A stretch of 64,000 bases of DNA from Archivesica marissinica. Its lineage: Eukaryota > Mollusca > Bivalvia > Venerida > Vesicomyidae. The stretch covers positions 32,433,792 to 32,497,791 of the forward strand of contig CM026401.1 in NCBI GenBank assembly GCA_014843695.1, read 5' to 3'. This document shows positions 44,900-56,900 of the stretch, one piece after another; position 1 is the first letter of the stretch; each line of letters opens with the position of its first letter. The notes beneath the pieces were generated by a model. It saw nothing but the letters and a program-made list of their open reading frames with translations. It searched no databases and was not told where the DNA came from. The position numbers and the translations under genes were made by a program.

Positions 44900-45136
44900 A
44901 CGGGTTTTATATCTGCATCAGCTATATTGCCAGCAGGCAGATTACCTAATAACACCTTTCCTGGGCAGGCTCCAGCAGTTAGCCAGTACTTGGTGCACCA
45001 ACTTCCGTAAGAAACTGGCAACTTTTCATATAAATGAGACACGGTCTGAGCGGGGCTCGAACCCGTGATCATCATGATGATAGGTTACAGTGGTATACAA
45101 GTCAGCGACTGTAACCACTCGAGCACGGAGGCGGAC
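44900..45136 (-). mobile_element. SINE family A copy
   Basis: Reverse orientation: ACGGGTTTTATATCTGCATC to GAGCACGGAGGCGGA. It lies 30 bp upstream of the acceptor of the AMOP start exon. Confidence 0.82.
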
Positions 45137-45159
45137 ATATATGGTAAATAAACAGTGGA

Positions 45160-45388
45160 AGTCGTGATAGCACAGTGGTAGCGCGTTCGCTTCAGGTGTG
45201 AAAGGCCCGGGGTTCGAGCACTGCTGGAGCGATTGTGCCCTTAGGCAAGGCATTTAAATTCCACATGTCTCTTCTCTCTCTATCGTGGCGATGGATTCCA
45301 TCAGGAATGAGGTCTCGAGAGTGATTACTATAAGTTGCAAGAACTTGTTTCGCAATCGAGCAAAAATAAATTAGTATAAACTAAATAA
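45160..45388 (+). mobile_element. SINE family B, most complete copy
   Basis: Begins GTCGTGATAGCACAGTGGTA with an intact tRNA-like A-box region, GGGTTCGAGCACTGCTGGAG, GAATGAGGTCTCGAGAGTGA and a TTAGTATAAACTAAATAAAC tail. Confidence 0.83.
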
Positions 45389-45389
45389 A

Positions 45390-46085
45390 CAGAATGATAA
45401 ATGTCAATAACGATGTATGTCAACTTTATAATACACAGATAGACTAGAAATACATACACAGGGTTCCCTCTCTCTGAATGTTTGTCTACGCCACTTCTGT
45501 CACCAATTGAAAAACACTGGAGCCAATTTAAAAAACTTGGAGCCAACTAAGAGCCATATAGTTCACAAATAAATATTTGAAGCCATGTATTTGACAAAAC
45601 ATGTGCCCAAAAAAAAAATGTTGCGCCAAATATTTTCGCAAATTCACAAAATTTAGCACCAATATTTGTTTTTTGTCGCAAGTGGCGCCATTGGAGACCG
45701 ACAGCAAGAACCCTGACACAAATTTATACACATGAAAAATGAAACATTGTACGACATATGTCACAGGAAATTGCTTTGAATCTATGTGTATGAAAACCAA
45801 CAAACTAGAAATTGTTTCTGAAAAAAAGACGCACGTTTTCCCAGTAACGTTGCTTCAGGTATTTTCTAGAGCAGAATAACAGTGCGCTTCTAGAGCCCCT
45901 TTTTAAAAAAAAATATTTTTATAAGCCTCAACGGGCAAGTGTAGACATTAATACACTCGAAATCGTTTTTGCCTGATAGGTACGACCCAACTGCCAAGCA
46001 TCACAAGCTGTCAATCACCGTAAGTTAGCAAACTTTACTAGGAGTAGATACTCCCAAAATACACCTCCCATACAACACCTTCACC
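45390..46085. other. Intron, no gene seen
   Basis: AT-rich. Bases 45480-45720 carry repeated AGCCA and GTGGCGCCA-type words typical of an old interspersed repeat. No frame with splice sites or domain. Confidence 0.5.
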
Positions 46086-46087
46086 AC

Positions 46088-46325
46088 CCAGACTGTCCAG
46101 TTAGCGCGCTCGCTTCTCACCAATGCAACCCAGGTTCGATCCTCGGACCGGGAAATATGTGAGATGGTACGGTGGTCGCCAGATCGGACAGGTGGGTTTT
46201 CTCCAGGTACTCCGGTTTCCTCCCACACGGATGACCACATATACGCTTTCATCCGCGCCAACGAGAGTGATCAATATAAGTTGTTAAAACTTGCTTCACA
46301 AGCGTTGCAAAATAAATAAAGTTTA
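46088..46325 (+). mobile_element. SINE family C, nearly full-length copy
   Basis: ACTGTCCAGTTAGCGCGCTC, the B-box GGTTCGATCCTCGGACCGGG, the central GTACTCCGGTTTCCTCCCAC and an AAATAAATAAAGTTTAAAGT tail. Matches 37978-38222 with the start of the head partly deleted. Confidence 0.82.
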
Positions 46326-46423
46326 AAGTTTTCACTGCCCTAATGCACCCTACCACTTTTCTTACCCACTAGAAAAATGTTTTGAATATCGATACATAAA
46401 TAACACAAAATTTACAATCTATT

Positions 46424-46850
46424 TAACCCTTTCCCTCATAGAAGCACCTCTTGATGCCATTACCAATACGACATACATTGACAATGTAGTAGCCAAACCA
46501 ATGTTCATTAACCCTTTCCCTCATAGAATCACCTATTGATGCCATTACCAATACGACATACATTGACCATGTAGTAGCAAAACCAATGTTCATTAACCCT
46601 TTCCATCATAGAAGCACCTCTTGATGCCATTACCAATACGACATACATTGACAATGTAGTAGCCAAACCAATGTTCATTAACCCTTTCCCTCATAGAAGC
46701 ACCTCTTGATGCCATTACCAATACGACATACATTGACAGTGTAGTAGCCAAACCAATGTTCATTAACCCTTTCCTTCATAGAAGCACCTCTTGATACCAT
46801 TACCAATACAACATACATTGACAATGTAGTAGCCAAACCAATGTTCATAA
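46424..46850. repeat. 85-bp tandem array
   Basis: Five copies of a unit starting TTAACCCTTTCCCTCATAGA and including CACCTCTTGATGCCATTACC and AATGTAGTAGCCAAACCAAT. Very low divergence. Not exon-related. Confidence 0.93.
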
Positions 46851-46859
46851 TAAAGGCCA

Positions 46860-47075
46860 GAATCTACTTATCCACTGCATGATAGCTAAATGGCTGTCGT
46901 TTGTATGGAGATATAATAGTATATTAACCTAAATCTCTATTAAGTCCCAGTAATATCTATGGAGGTGGGATAGATATGGCGACTACTTATCCACTGCATG
47001 ATAGCTAAATGGCTGTCGTATGTATGGAGATATAATAGTATATTAACCTAAATCTCTATAAAGGAAAGGGTTAAG
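46860..47075. repeat. 119-bp tandem duplication
   Basis: Two copies of CTACTTATCCACTGCATGAT through AACCTAAATCTCTAT, 119 bp apart. Confidence 0.88.
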
Positions 47076-47159
47076 AAGACCTACATACTTTTAGAGAGTA
47101 TTCAGGGGCAGTAACTGACCGATGACTCTCATTATTGTGCATGAATGTTATATAAGAAA

Positions 47160-47740
47160 TAATAAGTATCAACCGAAGGCCTGAGTGATATATTTCTACG
47201 CATAAGAACGACAAACTCGGGTTATTCTGTGATATACCACGGTTGATGCTTATTATTTTGATTCTAACACGACTTACTTCTAATAATTTTAGACGAGAAT
47301 CAAAGGAGTATTTTCTTCAAACGCGGCGCTACTCCACTGCATTTGGCTTTCGAAATTTCCTCCCGCGTGATGATGTTATTTTTTATGGAAAATATCAATC
47401 TAGTGCATAAATGAACAAAAGTTGTAACTGATCAATAATTTTATTTATTTTGTCAAATAAAACTGTACAGAATAGTAACTGAAACGTTACTTAACAGAAA
47501 AACAAGACGGACAAGAGATTATCTGATTCTAAAAATAGCTCACTTCCACGAATTCCCATGGTAGTATTTACAAACATCATGTGACTGTCATTCATAAAAC
47601 TTTACACGCATTGTATAAATGGAATAGCCAAAACACGGTGCGCGCGCAGCATAGTTCAAGGTAGGTATATCGCAGAATAACCCGAGGTAGATTTTACTCT
47701 ACAAGTATGTATGTTATTAGCTGGGTCGTGTTAGAATATA
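47160..47740. mobile_element. Probable foldback element
   Basis: Two pairs of inverted words: TTCTAACACGAC (about 47272) with GTCGTGTTAGAA (about 47726), and CGGGTTATTCTGTGATATAC (about 47218) with its near complement GTATATCGCAGAATAACCCG (about 47664). No coding potential. Ends less than 40 bp from the donor of the second NIDO exon. Confidence 0.6.
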
Positions 47741-47767
47741 CAATAAAATACTGTTAAAGTATCATAC

Positions 47768-47987
47768 CGACAGCATTGTTTGCCAGGGTATTTGTGTTTG
47801 TGAAAGCCTCAACATGGATGGCCGCTGAACGTGACATAGTGTTACTGTAGTAAGTCTGACCGCACTGCCACGACATTGATGCGGGTCGGCTCACGCGTTT
47901 CATAGAATTCCAGCCATTTCTCCCATAATTAAAGATGGCGTACGTGTTTACAGCATCCGTCAACATTACAAGTTGAAACGTTACCAG
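47768..47987 (-). CDS. Exon: C-terminal half of NIDO domain
   Basis: This 220-nt exon (phase 0 to 1) follows a TTTCAG acceptor and ends at donor GTATGA. It reads VTFQLVMLTDAVNTYAIFNYG, then SMSWQCGQTYYS, then AIHVEAFTNTNTLANNAVG. The 'NTFQxVL-TD...S-AIFNYG--W' signature is diagnostic for the second half of NIDO and joins in frame to ...VVTWENM of the preceding exon. It lacks an exon-derived array at its donor, unlike its neighbour. Confidence 0.88.
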
Positions 47988-47999
47988 CTGAAAGCACAG

Positions 48000-48310
48000 A
48001 AGACATTCCGAATTATGCTCCAACCTGGAACAACAAATCTGAACGTACGTGTACGTATAATTGTGAATGCGGACGAGAAAATGAAGAATAAATGACATGA
48101 CAGGGTGATGGCGCCGAGGTGCCAACATCAACTGCGATTGCAGCATCTCCAAATGACGTACAACGGAAATTGCGCAATCAGAAGTCATATTAATGGGGAT
48201 GATGCAATGTGTCAGATTGTTGTTATATATACGACAAAGCTAAAATTTAAAACCCTAAAATGTATAGCCTGTTGTAGAAGAAAATTGAGCCGTAATATGG
48301 TAATAACAAA
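48000..48310. other. Intron, no feature seen
   Basis: Sequence between the acceptor of the second NIDO exon and the 20-bp array. No repeat or exon recognised. Confidence 0.5.
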
Positions 48311-48314
48311 AGTG

Positions 48315-50735
48315 TATAGCATAACATACCATATTCTAACATAACATATTCTAGCATAACATAGCATATTCTAGCATAACATACCATATTCTAGCATAAC
48401 ATAGCATATTCTAGCATAACATACCATATTCTAGCATAACATACCATATTCTAGCATAACATACCATATTCTAGCATAACATATGCTAGCATAACATAGC
48501 ATATTCTAGCATAACATATTCTAGCATAACATAGCATATTCTAGCATAACATAGCATATTCTAGCATAACATAACATATTCTAGCATAACATAGCATATT
48601 CTAGCATAACATATTCTAGCATAACATAACATATTCTAGCATAACATACCATATTCTAGCATAACATAACATATTCTAGCATAACATAACATATTCTAGC
48701 ATAACATACCATATTCTAGCATAACATAACATATTCTAGCATAACATACCATATTCTAGCATAACATACCATATTCTAGCATAACATACCATATTCTAGC
48801 ATAACACAGCATATTCTAGCATAACATAACATATTCTAGGATAACAAATCATATTCTAGCATAACATAACATATTCTAGCATAACATAACATATTCTAGC
48901 ATAACATACCATATTCTAGCATAACATAACATATTCTAAGATAAAATAACATATTCTAGCATAACATAGCATATTCTAACATAACATATTCTAGCATAAC
49001 ATAACATATTCTAGCATAACATACCATATTCTAGCATAACATACCATATTCTAACATAACATATTCTAGCATAACATATTCTAGCATAACATAACATATT
49101 CTAGCATAACATACCATATTCTAACATAACATATTCTAGCATAACATAACATATTCTAGCATAACATACCATATTCTAGCATAACATACCATATTCTAGC
49201 ATAACATAACATATTCTAGCATAACATAACATATTCTAGCATAACATACCATATTCTAGCATAACATAACATATTCTAGCATAACATACCATATTCTAGC
49301 ATAACATATTCTAGCATAACATACCATATTCTAGCATAACATAACATATTCTAGCATAACATAACATATTCTAGCATAACATACCATATTCTAGCATAAC
49401 ATATTCTAGGATAACAAATCATATTCTAGCATAACATACCATATTCTAGCATAACATACCATATTCTAGCATAACATATTCTAGGATAACAAATCATATT
49501 CTAGCATAACATACCATATTCTAGCATAACATAACATATTCTAGCATAACATAACATATTCTAGCATAACATAACATATTCTAGCATAACATAGCATATT
49601 CTAGCATAACATATTCTAGCATAACATAGCATATTCTAGCATAACATAACATATTCTAGCATAACATAGCATATTCTAGCATAACATAACATATTCTAGC
49701 ATAACATACCATATTCTAGCATAACATACCATATTCTAGCATAACATACCATATTCTAGCATAACACAGCATATTCTAGCATAACATAACATATTCTAGG
49801 ATAACAAATCATATTCTAGCATAACATAACATATTCTAGCATAACATAACATATTCTAGCATAACATACCATATTCTAGCATAACATAACATATTCTAAG
49901 ATAAAATAACATATTCTAGCATAACATAGCATATTCTAACATAACATATTCTAGCATAACATAACATATTCTAGCATAACATATTCTAGCATAACATAAC
50001 ATATTCTAGCATAACATACCATATTCTAGCATAACATACCATATTCTAGCATAACATATTCTAGCATAACATATTCTAGGATAACAAATCATATTCTAGC
50101 ATAACATAGCATATTCTAGCATAACATAACATATTCTAGCATAACATACCATATTCTAGCATAACATAACATATTCTAGCATAACATACCATATTCTAGC
50201 ATAACACAGCATATTCTAGCATAACATAACATATTCTAGCATAACATACCATATTCTAGCATAACATAACATATTCTAAGATAAAATAACATATTCTAGC
50301 ATAACATAACATATTCTAGCATAACATAACATATTCTAAGATAAAATAACATATTCTAGCATAACATATTCTAGCATAACATAACATATTCTAGCATAAC
50401 ATAACATATTCTAGCATAACATACCATATTCTAGCATAACATAACATATTCTAGCATAACATAACATATTCTAGCATAACATACCATATTCTAGCATAAC
50501 ATACCATATTCTAGCATAACATACCATATTCTAGCATAACATAACATATTTCTAAGATAAAATAACATATTCTAGCATAACATAACATATTCTAGCATAA
50601 CATAACATATTCTAAGATAAAATAACATATTCTAGCATAACATAACATATTCTAGCATAACATAACATATTCTAGCATAACATATTCTAGCATAACATAT
50701 TCTAGCATAACATATTCTAGCATAACATAACATAT
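48315..50735. repeat. 20-bp/15-bp array (TTCTAGCATAACATACCATA)
   Basis: More than 120 units, mostly 20 bp (variants ATACC, ATAAC and ATAGC) mixed with 15-bp units lacking one ATAAC word. A block containing ATAACACAGC, CTAGGATAACAAATC and CTAAGATAAAATAAC recurs 960 bp apart (48807 and 49767), showing higher-order duplication. The minus-strand unit contains AGAATATGGTATGTTATG. Confidence 0.93.
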
Positions 50736-50869
50736 TTGCCAATAGAAATAATGTAGAGCGCATCCAATTGTGTTTCTTTGTATGTCTATAGAACAATTCT
50801 AATTGAGTGCTTTTTTAAACAATGTGTTTTCTAGTGGTACAAACCTCTGTGGTCATTGTTGCATCAACA

Positions 50870-52031
50870 TCTATAAATTTGTACCATATTCTCCCAGGTA
50901 CAATATATTATCTACTGGTACCATATTCTCCGAGGTACAATGTGGTATCTACTGGTACAAACCTCTGTGGTCATTGTTGCATTAATATCTATTTGTACCA
51001 TATTCTCCCAGGTACATCAACATCTATTGGTACCATATTCTCACAGGTACAATATATTATCTACTGGTACCATATTCTCCCAGGTACATCAATATCTATT
51101 TGTACCATATTCTCCCAGGTACAATATATTATCTACTGGTACCATATTCTCCGAGGTACAATGTGTTATCTACTGGTACAAACCTCTGTGGTCATTGTTG
51201 CATCAACATCTATTGGTACCATATTCGCCCAGGTACATCAACATCTATTGGTACCATATTCTCCCAGGTACATCAATATCTATTTGTACCATATTCTCCC
51301 AGGTACATCGACATCTATTGGTACCATATTCTCCCAGGTACATCAATATCTATTTGTACCATATTCTCCCAGGTACATCGACATCTATTTGTACCATATT
51401 CTCCCAGGTACATCAATATCTATTTGTACCATATTCTCCCAGGTACATCAACATCTATTTGTACCATATTCTCCCAGGTACAGAGACATCTATTTGTATC
51501 ATATTCTCCCAGGTACATCAACATCTATTTGTACCATATTCTCCCAGGTACATCGACATCTATTTGTACCATATTCTCCCAGGTACATCAATATCTATTT
51601 GTACCATATTCTCCCAGGTACATCAACATCTATTTGTACCATATTCTCCCAGGTACAGAGACATCTATTTGTACCATATTCTCCCAGGTACATCAACATC
51701 TATTTGTACCATATTCTCCCAGGTACATCAATATCTATTTGTACCATATTCTCCCAGGTACATCGACATCTATTTGTACCATATTCTCCCAGGTACATCA
51801 ACATCTATTTGTACCATATTCTCCCAGGTACATCAACATCTATTTGTACCATATTCTCCCAGGTACATCAATATCTATTTGTACCATATTCTCCCAGGTA
51901 CATCAACATCTATTTGTACCATATTCTCCCAGGTACATCAATATCTATTTGTACCATATTCTCCCAGGTACAATGTATTATCTACTGGTACAAACCTCTG
52001 TGGTCGTTGTTGCATCAACATCTACTGGTAC
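50870..52031 (-). repeat. 35-bp array carrying end and donor of the first NIDO exon
   Basis: About 32 units of 35 bp. Minus-strand unit: ACCTGGGAGAATATG, then donor GTACAAATAGATGTTGATGT. The exon ends ACCTGGGAGAATATG followed by GTACCAGTAGATGTTGATG. A longer composite segment with CAACAATGACCACAGAGGTT occurs at about 50840, 50962, 51180 and 51990, the last being the intron next to the true donor. Confidence 0.94.
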
Positions 52032-52337
52032 CATATTCTCCCAGGTGACAACCACTGCCTGTAGCGGCTCAAAAGCCTGTAATTCCCGAGTCTCACTTTT
52101 AAACTTCTGTATCATTGTCAGGTTACCGTTCCAAGCACTGGTACTTGTGGAGTAGGCATAGTATGTCTGGTACCAAACGTTGGAAATTCCAATCTTGAAT
52201 TTCAAATCCGTCCAGAATGGGGCAATCACCCGTGGCCTGGTTCCAGCATGGTCAGATGGTTGTACCGGCATAGCGGGTGGTCTTGGCGGGGCAGAGCCCC
52301 AGGCTGAACCCAGTACAACAAACCCATTGACAGATAT
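52032..52337 (-). CDS. Exon: N-terminal half of NIDO domain
   Basis: This 306-nt exon is phase 0 to 0. It follows a TTTCAG acceptor and ends ...WENM at donor GTACCA. It opens with ISVNGFVVLGSAWG, contains RVIAPFWTDL and WYQTYY, and ends QAVVVTWENM. These match the NIDO (nidogen extracellular) pattern of a V-S-NG-x-(I/V) opening strand, an 'APFWxD' core and a closing 'VTWE(N/D)V'. The domain is extracellular; its function in mucin-like proteins is poorly defined. The intron just after the donor begins the 35-bp array, whose units repeat the last 15 nt of this exon. A further exon upstream is expected but would fall in or beyond the gap at 52973. Confidence 0.87.
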
Positions 52338-52339
52338 CT

Positions 52340-52790
52340 GAAATTTTGGAATTTAATAATCTAGTAATTAAATGTTTAACTAGCAGACATGTTTAATAAA
52401 AAAAAAATTTGAGAGAGAATATGTTTTATTGCAAAATCGGCAATAACCTGGCCTTTGGCAATACAATATACATACATAATAGTATGCATGGCATGAGAAA
52501 CAAAATGTACTATACACAAATTGCATTAATAATAGGTTGATATCGTGTTACTTAAAGCAACGATAAACCAGCTAAGAAGCTATTTTGGCAAAGAGCGAAA
52601 CCAATTCGTCATTGTGTGATACTACATATTAATATGATAGCATACATATACATTCATTAATGTTAGTCACGTAATGTTTTCATATGATTTGTTCTTAGTT
52701 TAAAGGCATTCTTAATATATTTAGCTGTATTTATTAATATTTTACTATTCTAACTTTTCATAATAATAATTATAAACTTTTCAGAGGCAA
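52340..52790. other. Intron, no exon seen
   Basis: AT-rich intron upstream of the first NIDO exon. Bases 52400-52500 (TTTTATTGCAAAATCGGCAA, GGCAATACAATATACATACA) look like the 3' end of an old retroelement. No further NIDO-type exon. Confidence 0.5.
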
Positions 52791-52791
52791 T

Positions 52792-52972
52792 ATGGTTGTG
52801 ATAGCACAGTGGTATCGCACACGCTTCAGGGGTGGCATGGTTGTGATAGCACAGTGGTATCGCACTCGCTTCAGGGGTGGCATGGTTGTGATAGCACAGT
52901 GGTATCGCACTCGCTTCAGGGGTGGCATGGTTGTGATAGCACAGTGGTATCGCACTCGCTTCAGGGGTGGCA
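52792..52972 (+). repeat. 45-bp tandem made of a SINE family B tRNA-like head
   Basis: Four copies of a 45-bp unit beginning ATGGTTGTGATAGCACAGTG and including GTATCGCACTCGCTTCAGGG. This corresponds to the first 40 or so bases of family B (GTCGTGATAGCACAGTGGTA, then GCGCGTTCGCTTCAGG). It runs into the assembly gap, so the true copy number is unknown. Confidence 0.85.
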
Positions 52973-53972
52973 NNNNNNNNNNNNNNNNNNNNNNNNNNNN
53001 NNNNNNNNNNNNNNNNNNNNNNNNNNNNNNNNNNNNNNNNNNNNNNNNNNNNNNNNNNNNNNNNNNNNNNNNNNNNNNNNNNNNNNNNNNNNNNNNNNNN
53101 NNNNNNNNNNNNNNNNNNNNNNNNNNNNNNNNNNNNNNNNNNNNNNNNNNNNNNNNNNNNNNNNNNNNNNNNNNNNNNNNNNNNNNNNNNNNNNNNNNNN
53201 NNNNNNNNNNNNNNNNNNNNNNNNNNNNNNNNNNNNNNNNNNNNNNNNNNNNNNNNNNNNNNNNNNNNNNNNNNNNNNNNNNNNNNNNNNNNNNNNNNNN
53301 NNNNNNNNNNNNNNNNNNNNNNNNNNNNNNNNNNNNNNNNNNNNNNNNNNNNNNNNNNNNNNNNNNNNNNNNNNNNNNNNNNNNNNNNNNNNNNNNNNNN
53401 NNNNNNNNNNNNNNNNNNNNNNNNNNNNNNNNNNNNNNNNNNNNNNNNNNNNNNNNNNNNNNNNNNNNNNNNNNNNNNNNNNNNNNNNNNNNNNNNNNNN
53501 NNNNNNNNNNNNNNNNNNNNNNNNNNNNNNNNNNNNNNNNNNNNNNNNNNNNNNNNNNNNNNNNNNNNNNNNNNNNNNNNNNNNNNNNNNNNNNNNNNNN
53601 NNNNNNNNNNNNNNNNNNNNNNNNNNNNNNNNNNNNNNNNNNNNNNNNNNNNNNNNNNNNNNNNNNNNNNNNNNNNNNNNNNNNNNNNNNNNNNNNNNNN
53701 NNNNNNNNNNNNNNNNNNNNNNNNNNNNNNNNNNNNNNNNNNNNNNNNNNNNNNNNNNNNNNNNNNNNNNNNNNNNNNNNNNNNNNNNNNNNNNNNNNNN
53801 NNNNNNNNNNNNNNNNNNNNNNNNNNNNNNNNNNNNNNNNNNNNNNNNNNNNNNNNNNNNNNNNNNNNNNNNNNNNNNNNNNNNNNNNNNNNNNNNNNNN
53901 NNNNNNNNNNNNNNNNNNNNNNNNNNNNNNNNNNNNNNNNNNNNNNNNNNNNNNNNNNNNNNNNNNNNNNNN
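52973..53972. other. Assembly gap (exactly 1000 N)
   Basis: 1000 Ns between the SINE-head tandem and the 59-bp satellite. The round number indicates a placeholder of unknown true length, and both flanks are tandem arrays that would defeat assembly. Confidence 0.97.
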
Positions 53973-56900
53973 GAATGTGATGACATATAGACCCCAGGTT
54001 TGTTTCTGGGGCGGGGTGTGCCTGTTTCATGGAATGTGATGACATATAGACCCCAGGTTTGTTCCTGGGGCGGGGTGTGCCTGTATCATGGAATGTGATG
54101 ACATATAGACTCCAGGTTTGTTCCTGGGGCGGGTGTGCCTGTATCATGGAATGTGATGACATATAGACCCCAGGTTTGTTCCTGGGGCGGGGTGTGCCTG
54201 TATCATGGAATGTGATGACATATAGACCCCAGGTTTGTTCCTGGGGCGGGGTGTGCCTGTATCATGGAATGTGATGACATATAGACCCCAGGTTGGTTCC
54301 TGGGCGGGGTGTGCCTGTATCATGGAATGTGATGACATATAGACCCCAGGTTTGGTCCTGGGGCGGGGTGTGCCTGTATCATGGAATGTGATGACATATA
54401 GACCCCAGGTTTGGTCCTGGGACGGGGTGTGCCTGTATCATGGAATGTGATGACATATAGACCCCAGGTTTGGTCCTGGGACGGGGTGTGCCTGTATCAT
54501 GGAATGTGATGACATATAGACGCCAGGTTTGGTCCTGGGACGGGGTGTGCCTGTATCATGGAATGTGATGACATATAGACCCCAGGTTTGGTCCTGGGAT
54601 GGGGTGTGTCTGTATCATGGAATGTGATGACATATAGACTCCAGGTTTGGTTCTGGGACGGGGTGAGCTATGCCTGTATCATGGAATGGGATGACATATA
54701 GACCCCAGGTTTGTTCCTGGGCGGGTGTGCCTGTATCATGGAATGTGATGACATATAGACTCCAGTTTGTTTCCTGGGGCGGGGTGTGCCTGTATCATGG
54801 AATGTGATGACATATAGACTCCAGGTTTGTTCCTGGGGCGGGGTGTGCCTGTATCATGGAATGTGATGACATATTGACTCCAGGTTTGGTCCTGGGACGG
54901 GGTGAGCTATGCTTGTATCATGGAATGGGATGACATATAGACCCCAGGTTTGGTCCTGGGATGGGGTGTGCTGTGCCTGTATCATGGAATGTGATGACAT
55001 ATAGACTCCAGGTTTGTTCCTGGGGCGGGGTGTGCTGTGCCTGTATCATGGAATGTGATGACATATAGACCCCAGGTTTGGTCCTGGGGCGGGGTGTGCC
55101 TGTATCATGGAATGTGATTACATATAGACCCCAGGGTTGTTCCTGGGGTGGGGTGTGCCTGTATCATGGAATGTGATGACATATAGACCCCAGGGTTGTT
55201 CCTGGGGTGGGGTGTGCCTGTATCATGGAATGGGATGACATATAGACCCCAGGTTTGGTTCTGGGACGGGGTGAGCTATGCCTGTATCATGGAATGGGAT
55301 GACATATAGACCCCAGGTTTGGTCCTGGGATGGGGTGAGCTGTGCCTGTATCATGGAATGTGATGACATATAGACCCCAGGTTTGTTCCTGGGGCGGGGT
55401 GTGCCTTTATCATGGAATGTGATGACATATAGACCCCAGGTTTGTTTCTGGGGCGGGGTGTGCCTGTATCATGGAATGTGATGACATATAGACCCCAGGT
55501 TTGTTCCTGGGGCGGGGTGTGCCTGTATCATGGAATGTGATGACATATAGACTCCAGGTTTGTTCCTGGGGCGGGGTGTGCCTGTATCATGGAATGTGAT
55601 GACATATAGACCCCAGGTTTGGTCCTGGGATGGGGTGAGCTGTGCCTGTATCATGGAATGTGATGACATATAGACCCCAGGTTTGTTCCTGGGACGGGGT
55701 GAGCTATGCCTGTATCATGGAATGTGATGACATATAGACTCCAGGTTTGTTCCTGGGGCGGGGTGTGCCTGTATCATGGAATGTGATGACATATAGACTC
55801 CAGGTTTGTTCCTGGGGCGGGGTGTGCCTGTATCATGGAATGTGATGACATATTGACTCCATGTTTGTTCCTGGGGCGGGGTGTGCCTGTATCATGGAAT
55901 GTGATGACATATTGACTCCAGGTTTGTTCCTGGGGCGGGGTGTGCCTGTATCATGGAATGTGATGACATATTGACTCCAGGTTTGTTCCTGGGGCGGGGT
56001 GTGCCTGTATCATGGAATGTGATGACATATTGACCCCAGGTTTGTTCCTGGGACGGGGTGTGCCTGTATCATGGAATGTGATGACATATAGACTCCAGGT
56101 TTGGTCCTGGGGCGAGGTGTGTGTATATGGAATGTGATGACATATAGACCCCAGGTTTGGTCCTGGGACGGGGTGTGCCTGTATCATGGAATGTGATGAC
56201 ATATAGACCCCAGGTTTGGTTCTGGGACGGGGTGAGCTATGCCTGTATCATGGAATGGGATGACATATAGACCCCAGGTTTGGTCCTGGGATGGGGTGAG
56301 CTGTGCCTGTATCATGGAATGTGATGACATATAGACCCCAGGTTTGTTCCTGGGGTGAGCTGTGCTTGTATCATGGAATGGGATGACATATAGACCCCAG
56401 GTTTGGTCCTGGGATGGGGTGTGCCTGTATCATGGAATGTGATGACATATAGACACCAGGTTTGTTCCTGGGGCGGGGTGTGCCTGTATCATGGAATGTG
56501 ATGACATATAGACCCCAGGTTTGTTTCTGGGGCGGGGTGTGCCTGTATCATGGAATGTGATGACATATAGACCCCAGGTTTGTTCCTGGGGCGGGGTGTG
56601 CCTGTATCATGGAATGTGATGACATATAGACTCCAGGTTTGTTCCTGGGGCGGGGTGTGCCTGTATCATGGAATGTGATGACATATTGACTCCAGGTTTG
56701 TTCCTGGGACGGGGTGTGCCTGTATCATGGAATGTGATGACATATTGACTCCAGGTTTGGTTCTGGGGTGAGCTGTGCTTGTATCATGGAATGGGATGAC
56801 ATATAGACCCCAGGTTTGGTCCTGGGATGGGGTGTGCTGTGCCTGTATCATGGAATGTGATGACATATAGACTCCAGGTTTGTTCCTGGGGCGGGGTGTG

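Noticed and set aside
50822..52155. Long open frames up to 408 codons (YHILPGTS-type repeats)
   Set aside because: They are stop-free readings of the 35-bp array on the strand opposite the gene. Three frames are open at once because 35 is not a multiple of three and no unit contains a stop.
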